The notes beneath the pieces are model-generated. The model had not been told where the DNA came from. It was given only the letters and a program-made list of their open reading frames with translations, and searched no databases. Both the position numbers and the translations under genes were made by a program. 64,000 nucleotides of DNA from Roseiarcus sp963770275 (GTDB taxonomy: Bacteria > Pseudomonadota > Alphaproteobacteria > Rhizobiales > Beijerinckiaceae): the NCBI GenBank assembly GCA_963770275.1, contig CAVYPD010000016.1, positions 1 to 64,000 of the forward strand. The letters run 5' to 3'. This document shows, piece by piece, positions 27,045 to 36,486 of the stretch. Numbering within the stretch: the first letter of the stretch is position 1; each line of letters begins with the position of its first letter.

Positions 27045-28025
27045 ATGACAGACGACCTTACTCAGCAACGAGGTCTTGCGCACGCCCAAGCGCAGCGAGC
27101 GTCTGAGGCAGCGCGCGGCCTGGATGTATTTCGTCGAGGAAATGACCCAGAGCGCCATCGCCGACGCGCTTGGCGTCGGGCGGGTCACCGTGGTTCGAAT
27201 GCTGGCGGAGGCGAAGGCGCTTGGCGAAGTGCGCATTGCACTTTCGCGCGGCGACGCGGAGCTCGGCGGTCTCGAAGCCGCGCTTATGCAAACTCTACGG
27301 ATTGTCCGAGGCGATCGTCGCGCCGCTGTCCTCCGACGCTGCCGACCCGACGGCGCCGATCGCCGCGGCGCTTGGCGATCATGTTTCGGCGCTGCTGCGC
27401 AACGACATGAAGATCGGGCTTGGATGGGGACGCACGCTGAACTCTTCGCTCGAATATTTAAGCGAGCGCTCGCTGAAAGGTCTGAACGTCGTTTCTCTGG
27501 TCGGCGGCGTCACGCATTTCGTGGCCGACAATCCGGCCGAGTTTCCCTCCGGCTTCGCGCGCGCTTTCAACGCGGATTGCTACCTCATTCCCTCTCCTGC
27601 CCTCGTCGACAGCCCAGCCACCAAGACGGCCCTGATCGAGCGGTGCGGGCTCAAGTCCGTCTATGATTTCGCGGAAGCGCTCGATGCGGTCGTGCTCAGC
27701 GTCGGTTCTCTTGGGCCTGAAGCGTCGATCGCGCGATACGCGGTCATCGGCGAAGCCGACAGAAAGACGTTGGGCGAATATGGCGCTGTCGGCGAGATGC
27801 TCTGCAACGTCTACGACGACCAAGGCCGGGTCATCGACCATCCTCTCAACCAGTGCGTGATGTCAGTCCCGCTCGAGGTCGTGCGCGCCGCCCCGGTCCG
27901 CGTGTTGGCGGCAGGGGGCGCGCACAAGCTCGCGGCGATCCGCGGCGCGCTCAAGCTGCTCGAAGCCAACCACCCTGGTGACCGACGCGGTGACCGCGCG
28001 CAGGCTGACGGAGACGCCGAAGTAG
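27045..28025 (+). CDS. SorC/DeoR-type sugar-binding transcriptional regulator (frameshifted)
   Basis: About 325 residues across indels near 27065, 27290 and 27975. The N-terminal HTH is AAWMYFVEEMTQSAIADALG then VGRVTVVRMLAEAK. The effector domain of SorC/CggR type follows: LKIGLGWGRTLNSSLEYL-like strand, LNVVSLVGGVTH, AVVLSVGSLGPEASIARYAV, and the final LVTDAVTARRLTE. Such proteins bind phosphorylated sugars or polyols and repress or activate carbohydrate operons. The nearest sugar-transport operon is 17 kb away, so its target is not evident. It could also act on the neighbouring PQQ dehydrogenase (inference). Confidence 0.82.
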
Positions 28026-28060
28026 GGATCGTTGGCTCGGCGGGGCCCCGTCCGGGACGA

Positions 28061-28304
28061 TCAACCGGCCTTGACCAGCTCCTCAATCAGCTTGCGGCCT
28101 CCCGGCGCGCTTCGAGATGCGGCATGTGGCCGAGGCGACCAAGGCGGCGCAGCGCGAGATGAGGCCACTCAAGCCTTCCAGGAGATGGGTCGGCGTGATG
28201 CGGTCGTCGAGGCGGCGCGCCGAGAAGGCCCCCGCATCCAATGTCTGCCGACCTCCGGTGAGGATCGTTTCAGCAAGATGGCGGGAACTTTTGTCCTTAC
28301 TCAT
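28061..28304 (-). pseudogene. Alpha/beta-hydrolase C-terminal remnant
   Basis: On the minus strand, separate frames read DDRITPTHLLEGL, RLGHMPHLEA and KLIEELVKAG followed by a stop. That is the order seen at the C-terminus of many alpha/beta hydrolases (DDRI.P..H, GHMPHLE with the catalytic His). About 80 residues with two frame changes and no N-terminal half, hence a relic. The rest of the gap 28026-28437 holds the palindrome described next. Confidence 0.35.
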
Positions 28305-28307
28305 AGA

Positions 28308-28327
28308 TCAAACGTTCACTCGTTTGA
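28308..28327. promoter_or_regulatory. Inverted repeat upstream of the PQQ dehydrogenase
   Basis: TCAAACG-TTCACT-CGTTTGA has perfect 7-bp arms and a 6-bp spacer. It is centred about 120 bp upstream of the dehydrogenase start. This size and symmetry suits a TetR- or LacI-type repressor. Which regulator binds is unknown. Confidence 0.5.
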
Positions 28328-28437
28328 TTGAGGGGGCTATTCATTGATTGGCTGGAAAAAGGGAAGATATCCCCATCCGGCTGGGTGACAATCCCATTAT
28401 TTCAAGGCAGTATGCGAGGGCATGGAGGGAACGTCAG

Positions 28438-30177
28438 ATGTCCAAAAACATCAATTGTACAATGTTGCTCGGTTCGGTTTGCATCGGAGCATTCGTCGCG
28501 GGAGGGTTAGCACAAGCGCAGGAGGTCAAAAACGCGGCGACCGCAATGACGGCGACCGCAGCGATCACGCCGGTCTCACAACAGCAGCTCAACAACGCCC
28601 ACAAGGACGGGGAAAACTTCCTTCACACCAACGGCAATTACGAGCAGACCCGTTTCTATCCGAATGCGCAGATCAACCGCGGCAACGTGCGGCATCTGCA
28701 TCCGGCTTGGATCTTCTCCACCGAGGTCAAGGAGTCGCTCGAGACGTCGCCGATCATTGTTAACGGCGTCATGTACGTCACCACCTCATACAGCCACGTC
28801 TACGCGCTCGACGCCAAGACCGGCGCGGAGATCTGGCACTTACAAGCCCAAGCTCGGTCCGGTCACGACCTTCTGCTGCGGCCCGAACAACCGCGGCGTC
28901 GCCGTCTATGAGGACAGGGTCTATGTCGGCACCCTCGACGCCAAGCTCGTCGCGCTCGACGCCAAGACCGGCTCCGTCGTCTGGGAGCAACAGGTCGGCG
29001 ATCCCGAGAAGGGCTACAGCGAGACGATGGCGCCGACCGCGGCGGACGGCAAAATCCTGATCGGCACCAACGGCGGCGAGTACGGCATCCGCGGCTTCGT
29101 CAAGGCCTACGACGCCAAGGACGGCAAGCTCATCTGGAGCTTCGACACCATTCCTGAGAGCTCGGTCGGCGTCTGGGCGACCAAGGACGCCACGGGCCGC
29201 GACATGCACCGCGACATCGAGGCAGAGAAGGCGACGCTGGCGAAAAGCGGCGACCCCTACAAGACGCTCGGCGGCGGCGTGTGGCAGAATCCGTCGATCG
29301 ATCTCGCGGCGAAGCGCATCTACTTCGTCGTCGGCAATCCCGTCGCCCGACCTCGACGGCGCCGTGCGGCCGGGCGACAATCTCTATACCGACTCGCTCG
29401 TCTCGCTCGATCTGGACACCGGCAAGTACGTTTGCCACTTCCAGTATATCGCCCATGACGTCTGGGATCTCGACTCCGTGAGCCCGACCGTTCTGGTCAA
29501 CGCGGCGGACAAAGTCCGGCAAGATGGTCCCTGCCGTCCTGCACGCCGGCAAGACCGGTTACGTCTACGTGCACGACCGCAAGGATTGCAGCCTCATCCG
29601 CTTCTCGGAGCCGATGGTGGATCAGAAAGACCGGTGGACCCTGCCAACGCCGACCAAACCGCTTGACCCCAACTCCGCCAAGATGTTCCCGGGGGCCAAT
29701 GGCGGCGTCGAATGGTCGCCGATCGCGACGGATCCGAACCATGGCATGGCCTATGCGATCAACCTGCATCAGCCGATGACCTACACGGTCGCCAATGCCC
29801 CCTATCCTGACGGAAAGCTGTGGCTCGGCGGCGCCTTCACGGTCATCCCTGGCGAGGAGAGCTTTGGCAACGTCAGCGCGGTCAACTACAACACCGGGAA
29901 GATCGCCTGGCAGGTCAAGACGCCGCAGCCGATGATCGGCGGCATTCTCGCGACCTCCGGCGGCCTTCTCTTCACCGGCGAAGCCAACGGCTGGTTCAAA
30001 GCCTACGACGACGCCACCGGCAAAGTGCTTTGGCAGTTCCAGACCGGCGCAGGCGTCAATGCGCCCCCGTCTTCCTACATGGTCGACGGCAAGCAATATG
30101 TCGTCGTCGGTTCGGGCGGCAACGCCCAGATCAACTCCAAGCGCGGCAACAACATCATCGCCTTCACGATCGAGTAA
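28438..30177 (+). CDS. PQQ-dependent alcohol dehydrogenase, lanthanide-type (frameshifted)
   Basis: About 580 residues with indels near 28843, 29343 and 29512. A signal peptide (about 1-28) sends it to the periplasm. Eight-bladed propeller W motifs recur (VYALDAKTGAEIW, LVALDAKTGSVVWEQQ, FKAYDDATGKVLWQFQTGAG). The adjacent-Cys disulfide is in FCCGPNNRG. The catalytic Asp region reads HDVWDLDSVSP: the catalytic Asp is followed two residues later by a second Asp, the ligand that marks lanthanide-dependent (XoxF/ExaF-like) enzymes, where calcium-type MxaF has Ala. Electrons should pass to the cytochrome c encoded 128 bp downstream. The substrate (methanol, ethanol or other alcohol) is not settled by sequence. 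Confidence 0.85.
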
Positions 30178-30304
30178 ACCGATCGCGCTTCGTATGGCCG
30201 CTTCCCCCGGATCGCAGTCCGCGGGTGGCGGCCTTTTCGTTTGACCTTGAGGCGCCGCCGCACACAAATGGGCGCGAGCGTTGGCGCGCGAAGGATTCCC
30301 TTTC

Positions 30305-30867
30305 ATGTTGCGTAGCGTTGTTGTGGCCGCGCTTCTCTCTGCGGCGACCGCCGCTTGGGCGGATGCGATTGCGGACAAGGCGCGAGGTCTGCAGCGCGTG
30401 CCACGGTGAAAAAGGCCTGCCTGCGGAACCCGCGATCCCGATCATCTGGGGGCAAAACGAGGGTTATCTTTATCTGGAGCTCCGCGACTTCCAGAAGGGC
30501 GCGCGCAAGGACGATCAGCATGACGCCGATCGCTCAGAGCCTGTCCAAGGAAGACGCGCAGGCGCTCGCCGCATATTTCGCCGGCAAGCCATGGCCGAAG
30601 ACGGCGGCGCCTAGCGCTTCCAAGGCGGATGAGGCAGCCGCGATGACAGCGATCAAGTCGGTCGTCTGCGGCAGCTGCCATCTCGAGCAGTTCCAGGGCA
30701 ATTCGTCCATTCCGCGCCTCGCCGGACAGCAACACGATTATCTCGCCAAGACGATGACGGAGTTCCGCAATCGCACCCGCGCCAACAACCCGGGCATGTC
30801 GGATCTCATGAACACGGTGACGCCCGAACAGATTACCGCGATGGCCGCCTATTTGGCTGGGCTTTGA
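30305..30867 (+). CDS. Dihaem cytochrome c (c4-like), frameshifted
   Basis: About 185 residues with indels near 30388 and 30517. A signal peptide (MLRSVVVAALLSAATAAWA) precedes two haem domains. The first CxxCH is in VCSACHGEKGLP and the second in VVCGSCHLEQFQG. Probable Met ligands follow in MTPIAQSLSKEDAQALAAYF and MSDLMNTVTPEQITAMAAYL. The layout matches cytochrome c4/c553-like dihaem proteins. Its position directly after the PQQ dehydrogenase makes it the likely periplasmic electron acceptor. Confidence 0.85.
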
Positions 30868-30904
30868 GGCTGACTATTCGATTGGCCTGAAGAAGCGTCG
30901 TCCT

Positions 30905-31026
30905 TCCCTTCTCCCTCCGGGAGAAGGTGGCGCGAGAGCGTCCGGATGAGGGAACGGCGCCAAGGCGCCGGCGCGCTTCGCGCGCGAACCTTTACGCCCA
31001 ACCACTCTCCCGTAGGAGAGGGGAGA
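30905..31026. repeat. Palindromic intergenic repeat, CTTCTCC...GGAGAAGGTGGCGCGA type
   Basis: The left arm CCCTTCTCCCTCCGGGAGAAGG is itself a hairpin. It is followed by TGGCGCGAGAGCGTCCGGATGAGGG and a spacer with GCGCGCTTCGCGCGC, then a right arm ACTCTCCCGTAGGAGAGGGGAG. Elements of this kind are dispersed in Rhizobiales intergenic regions. It sits between the convergent cytochrome and ankyrin genes and may serve as a terminator. Confidence 0.7.
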
Positions 31027-31032
31027 CGCGCC

Positions 31033-31891
31033 TTATCGCTCCAGAAGCTTCACCGCCCGCTCATGCCCGAGGTCGCGGGCGATGTCGGCGGCGGTCTTGC
31101 CGCGGTCGTCCTTGAGGTCGAGCGCGGCGTCGTGTTCGATAAGCGTCTTGATCGTGGAATCGACGTCGTCAACGCCAGTGGATGCATCGTGGCCCGCCGC
31201 CCACATCAACGCTGTGAGGCCATGGGCATAGCGGCGGTTCACGTCGACTCCGGCTTGAAGAAGCAGCGCGACAACCGAGGCGTAGCCGTGGCCAGCGGCA
31301 TAGACGATCGCGCCTGAGCCGTCGTTATCGAGCGCGTTGGGATCGGCGCCAAACTTCAGGAGCTGTTCGACGCTTTCGGTCGAACCGTTGAAGGCCGCGG
31401 CGGCAAGCGGGCGCACGCCCTTCCGGCCCGAAAGGTTGGGATCGGCGCCGCGCTCGAGCAGCAACGCGACCACCGCGCCTCGATCCTGCTCGGCGGCGTA
31501 GAAGAGCGGCGTCGAACCGTCGACAGCCCGCGCGTTGACGTTGGCGCCGCGCTCGAGAAGCAGCCTGATCAGCGGCAGCTTGTCCGCCTCGGCCGCTTTG
31601 GCGAGCGCGGTTTTGCCCTCGCGATCCTTCGCGTCGATCGCCGCGCCGCGATCGAGGAGCGCGCGCGCTTCCGCCTCGCAGCCAAGCCGCGCGGCCGCGA
31701 ACAATAAGGTCGTCGCCTGATAGCGATCGTCGTCATGCAGCGCCTGCACCGCCTGCAGCGGTGTCGGCGCAGCGGTCCTTGGCAAGCGACGAGCCTGCGG
31801 CCGAGATGAAGGCGAGGCCAGCCAACGCGGCCAGCCGCAGAAGCATCGCCGCGCTGGTAGGCAGCCGTAACGTGGTCGAAGCCTCACGCAT
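31033..31891 (-). CDS. Exported ankyrin-repeat protein (one frameshift)
   Basis: About 285 residues from the ATG at 31891. An indel near 31775 separates the signal peptide (MREASTTLRLPTSAAMLL, then LAALAGLAFISAAG) from the body. About six ankyrin repeats follow: ATTLLFAAARLGCEAEARAL, GKTALAKAAEADKLPLIRLL, GSTPLFYAAEQDRGAVVALL, VRPLAAAAFNGSTESVEQLL, SGAIVYAAGHGYASVVALLL and HGLTALMWAAGHDA. Ankyrin stacks bind proteins; a signal peptide implies a periplasmic role. The partner is unknown. Confidence 0.85.
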
Positions 31892-31917
31892 ATGCTCTTT
31901 TGCCACTGAGGCCGGCC

Positions 31918-32922
31918 TCACGCCAGCGGACCCGCGGGACGCAAAAGTCCGACTTCCGTGCCGTTCCAGTTCAAGAGGCGGGGCGAGACGAAGCGTGAGA
32001 GGCGCGTTTCTGTTTCCTCGTCGAACCCGCCGAATCGGCGGATGAGCGCCGCAATCATCACTTGCGCCGCGCGCCCGGCCCCATCGTCGGCCTTGACCGC
32101 AAGACCGAGCCCGGATTCGGGCAGCGCCGCGCAGAATACACCCTCCGCGCCCGACTTGGTGAAGACGCGCGCGCCGAGCAGGCTCATCACCTCGGTGTCG
32201 AAGCGGCCCCGTCCGGCAACATTCACGGGATGCGCGGTGACAGCCGCGCGAATGCGCGCCGCTGCGTCGCGGCGTTCCTGCGATAGTCCATGGCCAGTCC
32301 CGAGGCGCGCGAAGCCTCGCGCGAGCGCCACCAGCGGAATGGCGTAAGTCGGAATTGCGCAGCCATCGACGCCGCGCATTGCCTCGCTCAAGCGCGCGCC
32401 GGTCATCGCTGCGATCGACGCCGCGACCTCTCGCTGCACGGGGTGATCCGGCCCGACATAACCTTTCGGATCCACGTCCATTGCGCAGGAAAGACAGACA
32501 AAGCCCGCATGCTTGCCCGAGCAATTGTTATAGAGGGCCGTTGGCGTCCGCCCCGAGCGCGCGAGCGCGCGGGCTTCGTCCTCGCCGAGCGGCCAATGAG
32601 CGCCGCATTCGAGCACCCGTTCATCGTATCCCGCTTTGGCGAGCATCTCGCGCGCGGTCGCGACATGCTCCTCGCTTCCCGAGTGAGACGCGCAGGCGAG
32701 CGCAATTTCCTTGTCGGTCAGACCGAGGCGGTCCGCAGCGCCGCTCGCGACGAGCGGCAAGGCCTGCAGCGCCTTGACGGCGGAGCGCGGATAAACCGCC
32801 CGATCGGCGTCGCCAAAAGCCATCACCACCCGGCCGTCCGCATCGACGACAGCGCCGGCCCCGCGATGAGCGGATTCAACGAGCGGGCCGCGCGTAGCCT
32901 CGACGACCACGGGATTGGCCAT
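31918..32922 (-). CDS. L-asparaginase (Rhizobium etli type, PF06089)
   Basis: 334 residues, intact. It hydrolyses asparagine to aspartate and ammonia. It belongs to the class unrelated to E. coli AnsA/AnsB, typified by the R. etli enzyme. Conserved blocks are GAGAVVDADGRVVMAFGD, YPRSAVKALQALPLV, the catalytic Ser-Lys region ACASHSGSEEH, ECGAHWPLGEDEA, YNNCSGKHAGFVCLSC, and GVDGCAIPTYAIPL. Cys, Lys and Asp residues of the metal-binding site are present. Cytoplasmic. It lies 26 bp upstream of the ankyrin gene on the same strand and 17 bp downstream of the VOC gene, so the three may form an operon. Confidence 0.88.
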   Translation of the reverse strand: MANPVVVEATRGPLVESAHRGAGAVVDADGRVVMAFGDADRAVYPRSAVKALQALPLVASGAADRLGLTDKEIALACASHSGSEEHVATAREMLAKAGYDERVLECGAHWPLGEDEARALARSGRTPTALYNNCSGKHAGFVCLSCAMDVDPKGYVGPDHPVQREVAASIAAMTGARLSEAMRGVDGCAIPTYAIPLVALARGFARLGTGHGLSQERRDAAARIRAAVTAHPVNVAGRGRFDTEVMSLLGARVFTKSGAEGVFCAALPESGLGLAVKADDGAGRAAQVMIAALIRRFGGFDEETETRLSRFVSPRLLNWNGTEVGLLRPAGPLA

Positions 32923-32939
32923 GGGTTGCTCGCGTCCGG

Positions 32940-33317
32940 TCAGCGTTTCAAGGTCACCCAGGCCATGAATGCACCGGTCCCGTCCGCCCCGATGGCAATA
33001 CGCCCGAACTCGGGGACGTCGAACGGCGGTCGAACGATCCTGCCGCCACGACTCTGAACCTCTGCAACCAATCGATCAACATCGTCGACTTCAAGATAGC
33101 TTAGCCAGTGCGGCGGATCGGCGTCGGGAACGATTCCGCGCATATCGAGGATGCCGGCGACTGGCTTGTCTCCAACCTTGGCGACCCAGTAGGTACGATT
33201 CTCATGCGGCATCGGCATGCCTTCGAACGTCCAGCCGACGGTCGCGGCGTAGAACGCTTTGGCGGCCTCAACGTCGCGCGTGTAGAGTTCGTGCCAGGCG
33301 AAATTTCCGTGGGGCAC
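32940..33317 (-). CDS. VOC-family (glyoxalase-like) protein
   Basis: 125 residues from GTG 33317, chosen because a strong AAGGAGG sits five bases upstream; the ATG at 33344 would place that ribosome-binding site inside the gene. Sequence: WHELYTRDVEAAKAFYAATV, GWTFEGMPMPHENRTYWVAK, HWLSYLEVDDVDRLVAEVQS, GGRIVRPPFDVPEFGRIA. This is the subfamily with PDxxG-like ends, often annotated as glyoxalase/bleomycin-resistance-like. Substrate unknown. Followed by the asparaginase gene after 17 bp. Confidence 0.85.
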   Translation of the reverse strand: MPHGNFAWHELYTRDVEAAKAFYAATVGWTFEGMPMPHENRTYWVAKVGDKPVAGILDMRGIVPDADPPHWLSYLEVDDVDRLVAEVQSRGGRIVRPPFDVPEFGRIAIGADGTGAFMAWVTLKR

Positions 33318-33491
33318 AGCTCCCTCCTTGTTGCTGCGGTTCACCGGCGTCGAGGACGAGCGAAACCTCGCGCCAGTCGACCGCGCCTACTCCTCTTCGC
33401 TGCGATGGAAGCGGTCAATCCCCAGCCACTAGCCTTCCCCACTTCCGCCCCTTCCCTTACGAAGGGACCAAACCCACGCAAGGACAGAGAC

Positions 33492-34211
33492 ATGAAGGTT
33501 CGCGACGTAATGACCTATGGCGTGATCAGCGTGCCGGAAAGCGCAAGCATCGCCGAAGCGATCGAGACGATGTTGCGCTCTCGCGTGAGCGCGCTGGTCG
33601 TGTTCGACGCCGACCACGCTCTGAGCGGGATCTTGAGCGAGGGCGACCTCCTGCGCCGCAGCGAACTCGGAAGCGAGCCCAAGCGCCCATACTGGCTTGA
33701 GCTTCTCATCGGCAGCGGCCGGCTCGCGGACGCTTACGCCCACGAGCATGGCCGCAAGGCCGGCGAAGTGATGACGCGCGAAGTCGAGACCATCACAGAA
33801 GATGCGGAGCTGAGCGAGGCGGTGGATCGGATGATCCACCGCCGTATCAAGCGGCTGCCGGTGCTGCGGGGCGAAACGCTGGTCGGGATCGTCTCGCGCT
33901 CGGATCTCCTCAAGGGCCTGTTGGCCGCGACGCCCTCGACGAACGCCGAACATTCCGACGCGGAGATCAAGGCCGCGATCCTGGCGGAGCTCGACAAGCT
34001 TGAGTGGGCGCCGCGCGCGAGCGTGAGCGTCGAGGTTCAGAACGGCGTCGTCACCTTCGACGGCTCGATCATCGACGAACGGCTGCGCAGCGCGCTCAAG
34101 GTCATCGCCGAGAACACGCCTGGCTGCGTCGCCGTCCACGACCACATGGCCTGGATCGAGCCGAATTCAGGGGTCGTGATCCCGTCGGAAGGGGATGATC
34201 CGAAGGCGTAA
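33492..34211 (+). CDS. CBS-pair plus BON-domain protein
   Basis: 239 residues from the ATG at 33492. Two CBS domains (about 1-60: MKVRDVMTYGVISVPESASI, LSGILSEGDLLRR; about 90-145: VMTREVETITEDAELSEAVD, LVGIVSRSDLLKG) and a C-terminal BON domain (about 165-220: VQNGVVTFDGSI, ENTPGCVAVHDH). CBS pairs sense adenine nucleotides; BON domains often bind lipid or membranes. No signal peptide, so probably cytoplasmic. The combination is frequent in Rhizobiales; the target is unknown. Confidence 0.9.
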   Translation: MKVRDVMTYGVISVPESASIAEAIETMLRSRVSALVVFDADHALSGILSEGDLLRRSELGSEPKRPYWLELLIGSGRLADAYAHEHGRKAGEVMTREVETITEDAELSEAVDRMIHRRIKRLPVLRGETLVGIVSRSDLLKGLLAATPSTNAEHSDAEIKAAILAELDKLEWAPRASVSVEVQNGVVTFDGSIIDERLRSALKVIAENTPGCVAVHDHMAWIEPNSGVVIPSEGDDPKA

Positions 34212-34225
34212 ACGCGCGCGTGCTC

Positions 34226-34924
34226 TTATTTGGCGCTGGCGCCGTGCCCGCAGGCGGCGAGAAAGAAGGCGACCGCCCGGGCGGCGTGCGGCTCGATCTC
34301 GCTGCGCAGGGCGGCCAGATCCTCGCCGAACAGCGCTCTGACCAGCATCGGCAACACCACCAGATCGAGAAACCGGCGCGCCGTCTCCGTGAGCTTTTCC
34401 GGCGCGAATGCGGGCGAAGCCCCAATGGCGTCGGACGCTGCCAACTCGCCAAACACACGCGCCACCGCTTCCGTCGGGCGTTGGCGACCCATGCAGCTGA
34501 CGCTCGTCGCCAGATCAGGAAATCGGCGTGCTTCGGCGACCGCGACCCGGATGAGTCCGATCGTTTCCGGGGTCAGGACACGGGTCAAGATCACGGCGGC
34601 AAGCGTGTCGAGCCGATGCTCGATCGATACGCCATGGCAAGAAAACGCGTCGAGACTGGTGTTTCGGCGTACGAGGCGGTCGATCACCGCAGCGAACAAC
34701 GCCTGTTTGCTGGGGAATCGAGCGTAGATGGTGGGCTTTCCAGCTGAGGCGACCTCGGCGATCTCGTCGACGCTCGCGCCCTGGAAGCCGTGTTCGAGAA
34801 AAACACGACCCGCGGCGTCGAGAATTCGCTCCTCGACCTGGCCGGCATGTTCGCGTGGCGGGCGGCCATAACGGACGGCGCCCCGACCAGCCTCACGTTT
34901 TTCCTCGACGGTGTCCGCTTCCAT
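34226..34924 (-). CDS. TetR-family repressor of the adjacent efflux operon
   Basis: 232 residues from ATG 34924 (an ATG six codons earlier is possible). The N-terminal HTH is ILDAAGRVFLEHGFQGASVD with EIAEVASAGKPTIYARFPSK, followed by a helical ligand-binding domain (VILTRVLTPETIGLIRVAV, RRFLDLVVLPMLVRALFGED; AefR-like C-terminal domain). It is divergent from the emrA/emrB-like pair, and an operator-like sequence lies in the 150-bp gap. It most likely represses the pump until an exported compound binds. Confidence 0.85.
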   Translation of the reverse strand: MEADTVEEKREAGRGAVRYGRPPREHAGQVEERILDAAGRVFLEHGFQGASVDEIAEVASAGKPTIYARFPSKQALFAAVIDRLVRRNTSLDAFSCHGVSIEHRLDTLAAVILTRVLTPETIGLIRVAVAEARRFPDLATSVSCMGRQRPTEAVARVFGELAASDAIGASPAFAPEKLTETARRFLDLVVLPMLVRALFGEDLAALRSEIEPHAARAVAFFLAACGHGASAK

Positions 34925-35010
34925 AGGTCCTTCGCCTTCCACCGCGCCTCTTCACTAAACGCGATCCGTGGACTTTCCGCCCTTGATTTAGGGAGGACCT
35001 CTACCAAAGT

Positions 35011-35031
35011 AAACAGAACGGAACAGTTTCG
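35011..35031. promoter_or_regulatory. Putative TetR operator
   Basis: AAACAGAACGGAACAGTTT (35011-35029) and the overlapping near-palindrome CGGAAC-A-GTTTCG (35019-35031, one mismatch) lie between the divergent tetR and emrA genes. Location and size suit the TetR protein encoded next to it. Confidence 0.4.
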
Positions 35032-35076
35032 TTTCGGGGACGTTTAGGGCTGGGGGCCACGTGGGGAGTTCCGGCC

Positions 35077-36486
35077 ATGGCGCGCAGGAATCAGGACCGA
35101 GGCCAGCAAATGTACAAGGACGCGCCCGCGTCCGACGCCGATTGGGACAAGGTCTCGCCGCCGCGTTCGGGGGGCTCAGCGAGCCCCAAGCGGGACATTA
35201 TCGCCTTGCGCGCTCCGCCGTCCGAGACGTCCCGGGAGCCTGAAGAGCCCGCGGCCGAACGTCCGGTCGAAACCCCCGAAATTGACCACCCGGCGGAGCC
35301 CGCCGAGAAGACCGAGCGCCCGGCAAAGCCCGCCGGAGGAGGCCGAACCTGGCCAGCAACCTGCTGCAAAAGACGAAAAGCCCAGCGAAAAGCCGCGCAA
35401 AGGCTTCCTCCGCCGACATCCGGTCCTGGCGCCGGTCGGCCTGATCGCGCTCTTGCTCGCGGCGGCGGCCGGATACCTCTACTGGGATCATACTTCGCAT
35501 TTCGAATCGACCGACGACGCCTTCATCGCGGCGCGCCAGTTCGCGATCGCGCCCAAGGTCGCGGGCTACATCACCGCGGTTCCGGTCACCGACAACCAGC
35601 ATGTCAACAAGGGCGACGTGATCGCCCAGATCGACCAACGCGATTTCCTAACGGCGCTTGCGCAAGCCCAGGCTCAGGTGGCGGGCGCGGAGGCCGGCAT
35701 CCACAATGTCGACACGCAGATCGCCACCCAAGACGCCCAGATTTCATCGCGCCCAGGCGCAGGTGGCTCAGGCGCAGGCGAACTCGGAGCTCGCGCGGGT
35801 CACCTGGGGACGCGACCAGCCGCTCGTCAAGCAGGGATGGGCGACGGCGCAGCAGGGCACTACGGACGTCCAGAACCTTAAAGCCCAGCAAGTCCGCTGT
35901 CGACAGCGCGCAAGCGGCGCTCAAGGTGGCGCAGCGACAGATCGACACGCTGAGGGCGCAGCGCACCTCGGCGGAGGCGAGCCTCGCCCAAGCGCAGGCC
36001 CAACTCGACCAGGCCAAGCTGAATCTGTCCTATACGACCGTCACCGCCGACCAGCCGGGCCGCGTCGTCAACCTCAGCGGCGCCGTCGGCCAATATGCCC
36101 AGGCGGGCACGAACCTGACGATGTTCGTGCCCGACGAAATCTGGGTGGTGGCGAACTATAAGGAGACGCAGCTCGACCGCATGCGGCCGGGGCAGCCGGT
36201 CGACATCGAGATCGACGCCTATCCGGAGCGCCATTTCCGCGGCCATCTCGACAGCGTCCAGCCCGGCTCCGGCCCGGCCTTCTCGCTGCTGCCGCCCGAA
36301 AACGCGACCGGCAACTACGTCAAGATCGTCCAGCGCGTGCCGGTCAAGCTCATCCTCGACAATCCGCCGACAGACGTCTCGCTCGGCCCGGGCATGTCGG
36401 TCGTCCCGACTGCCCGCGTCGACCCGAAGCCTACGCTCTATGAGAGGTTGAAAGCGGACTTCGGGAGGTGGCGGGGGCGCGTGTGA
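35077..36486 (+). CDS. EmrA/HlyD-type membrane-fusion protein (frameshifted)
   Basis: About 470 residues with indels near 35345, 35748 and 35885. The N-terminal 110 residues are Pro/Glu/Lys-rich and cytoplasmic. One TM anchor follows (HPVLAPVGLIALLLAAAAGY), then the barrel and lipoyl half-motif (FIAARQFAIAPKVAGYITAV, VTDNQHVNKGDVIAQID), a coiled-coil hairpin rich in Ala-Gln (QAQAQVAQAQANSELAR, QRTSAEASLAQAQAQLDQAK), and a beta-barrel (TTVTADQPGRVVNLSGAVGQ). It bridges the inner-membrane pump to the outer membrane. Its stop overlaps the start of the emrB-like gene by GTGA, indicating translational coupling. Confidence 0.87.
   Translation: MARRNQDRGQQMYKDAPASDADWDKVSPPRSGGSASPKRDIIALRAPPSETSREPEEPAAERPVETPEIDHPAEPAEKTERPAKPAGGGRTWPATCCKRRKAQRKAAQRLPPPTSGPGAGRPDRALARGGGRIPLLGSYFAFRIDRRRLHRGAPVRDRAQGRGLHHRGSGHRQPACQQGRRDRPDRPTRFPNGACASPGSGGGRGGRHPQCRHADRHPRRPDFIAPRRRWLRRRRTRSSRGSPGDATSRSSSRDGRRRSRALRTSRTLKPSKSAVDSAQAALKVAQRQIDTLRAQRTSAEASLAQAQAQLDQAKLNLSYTTVTADQPGRVVNLSGAVGQYAQAGTNLTMFVPDEIWVVANYKETQLDRMRPGQPVDIEIDAYPERHFRGHLDSVQPGSGPAFSLLPPENATGNYVKIVQRVPVKLILDNPPTDVSLGPGMSVVPTARVDPKPTLYERLKADFGRWRGRV

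Noticed and set aside
28026..28437. Complete alpha/beta hydrolase gene on the minus strand
   Set aside because: Only the C-terminal region is recognisable, in more than one frame, and there is no room for the nucleophile part before the SorC regulator.
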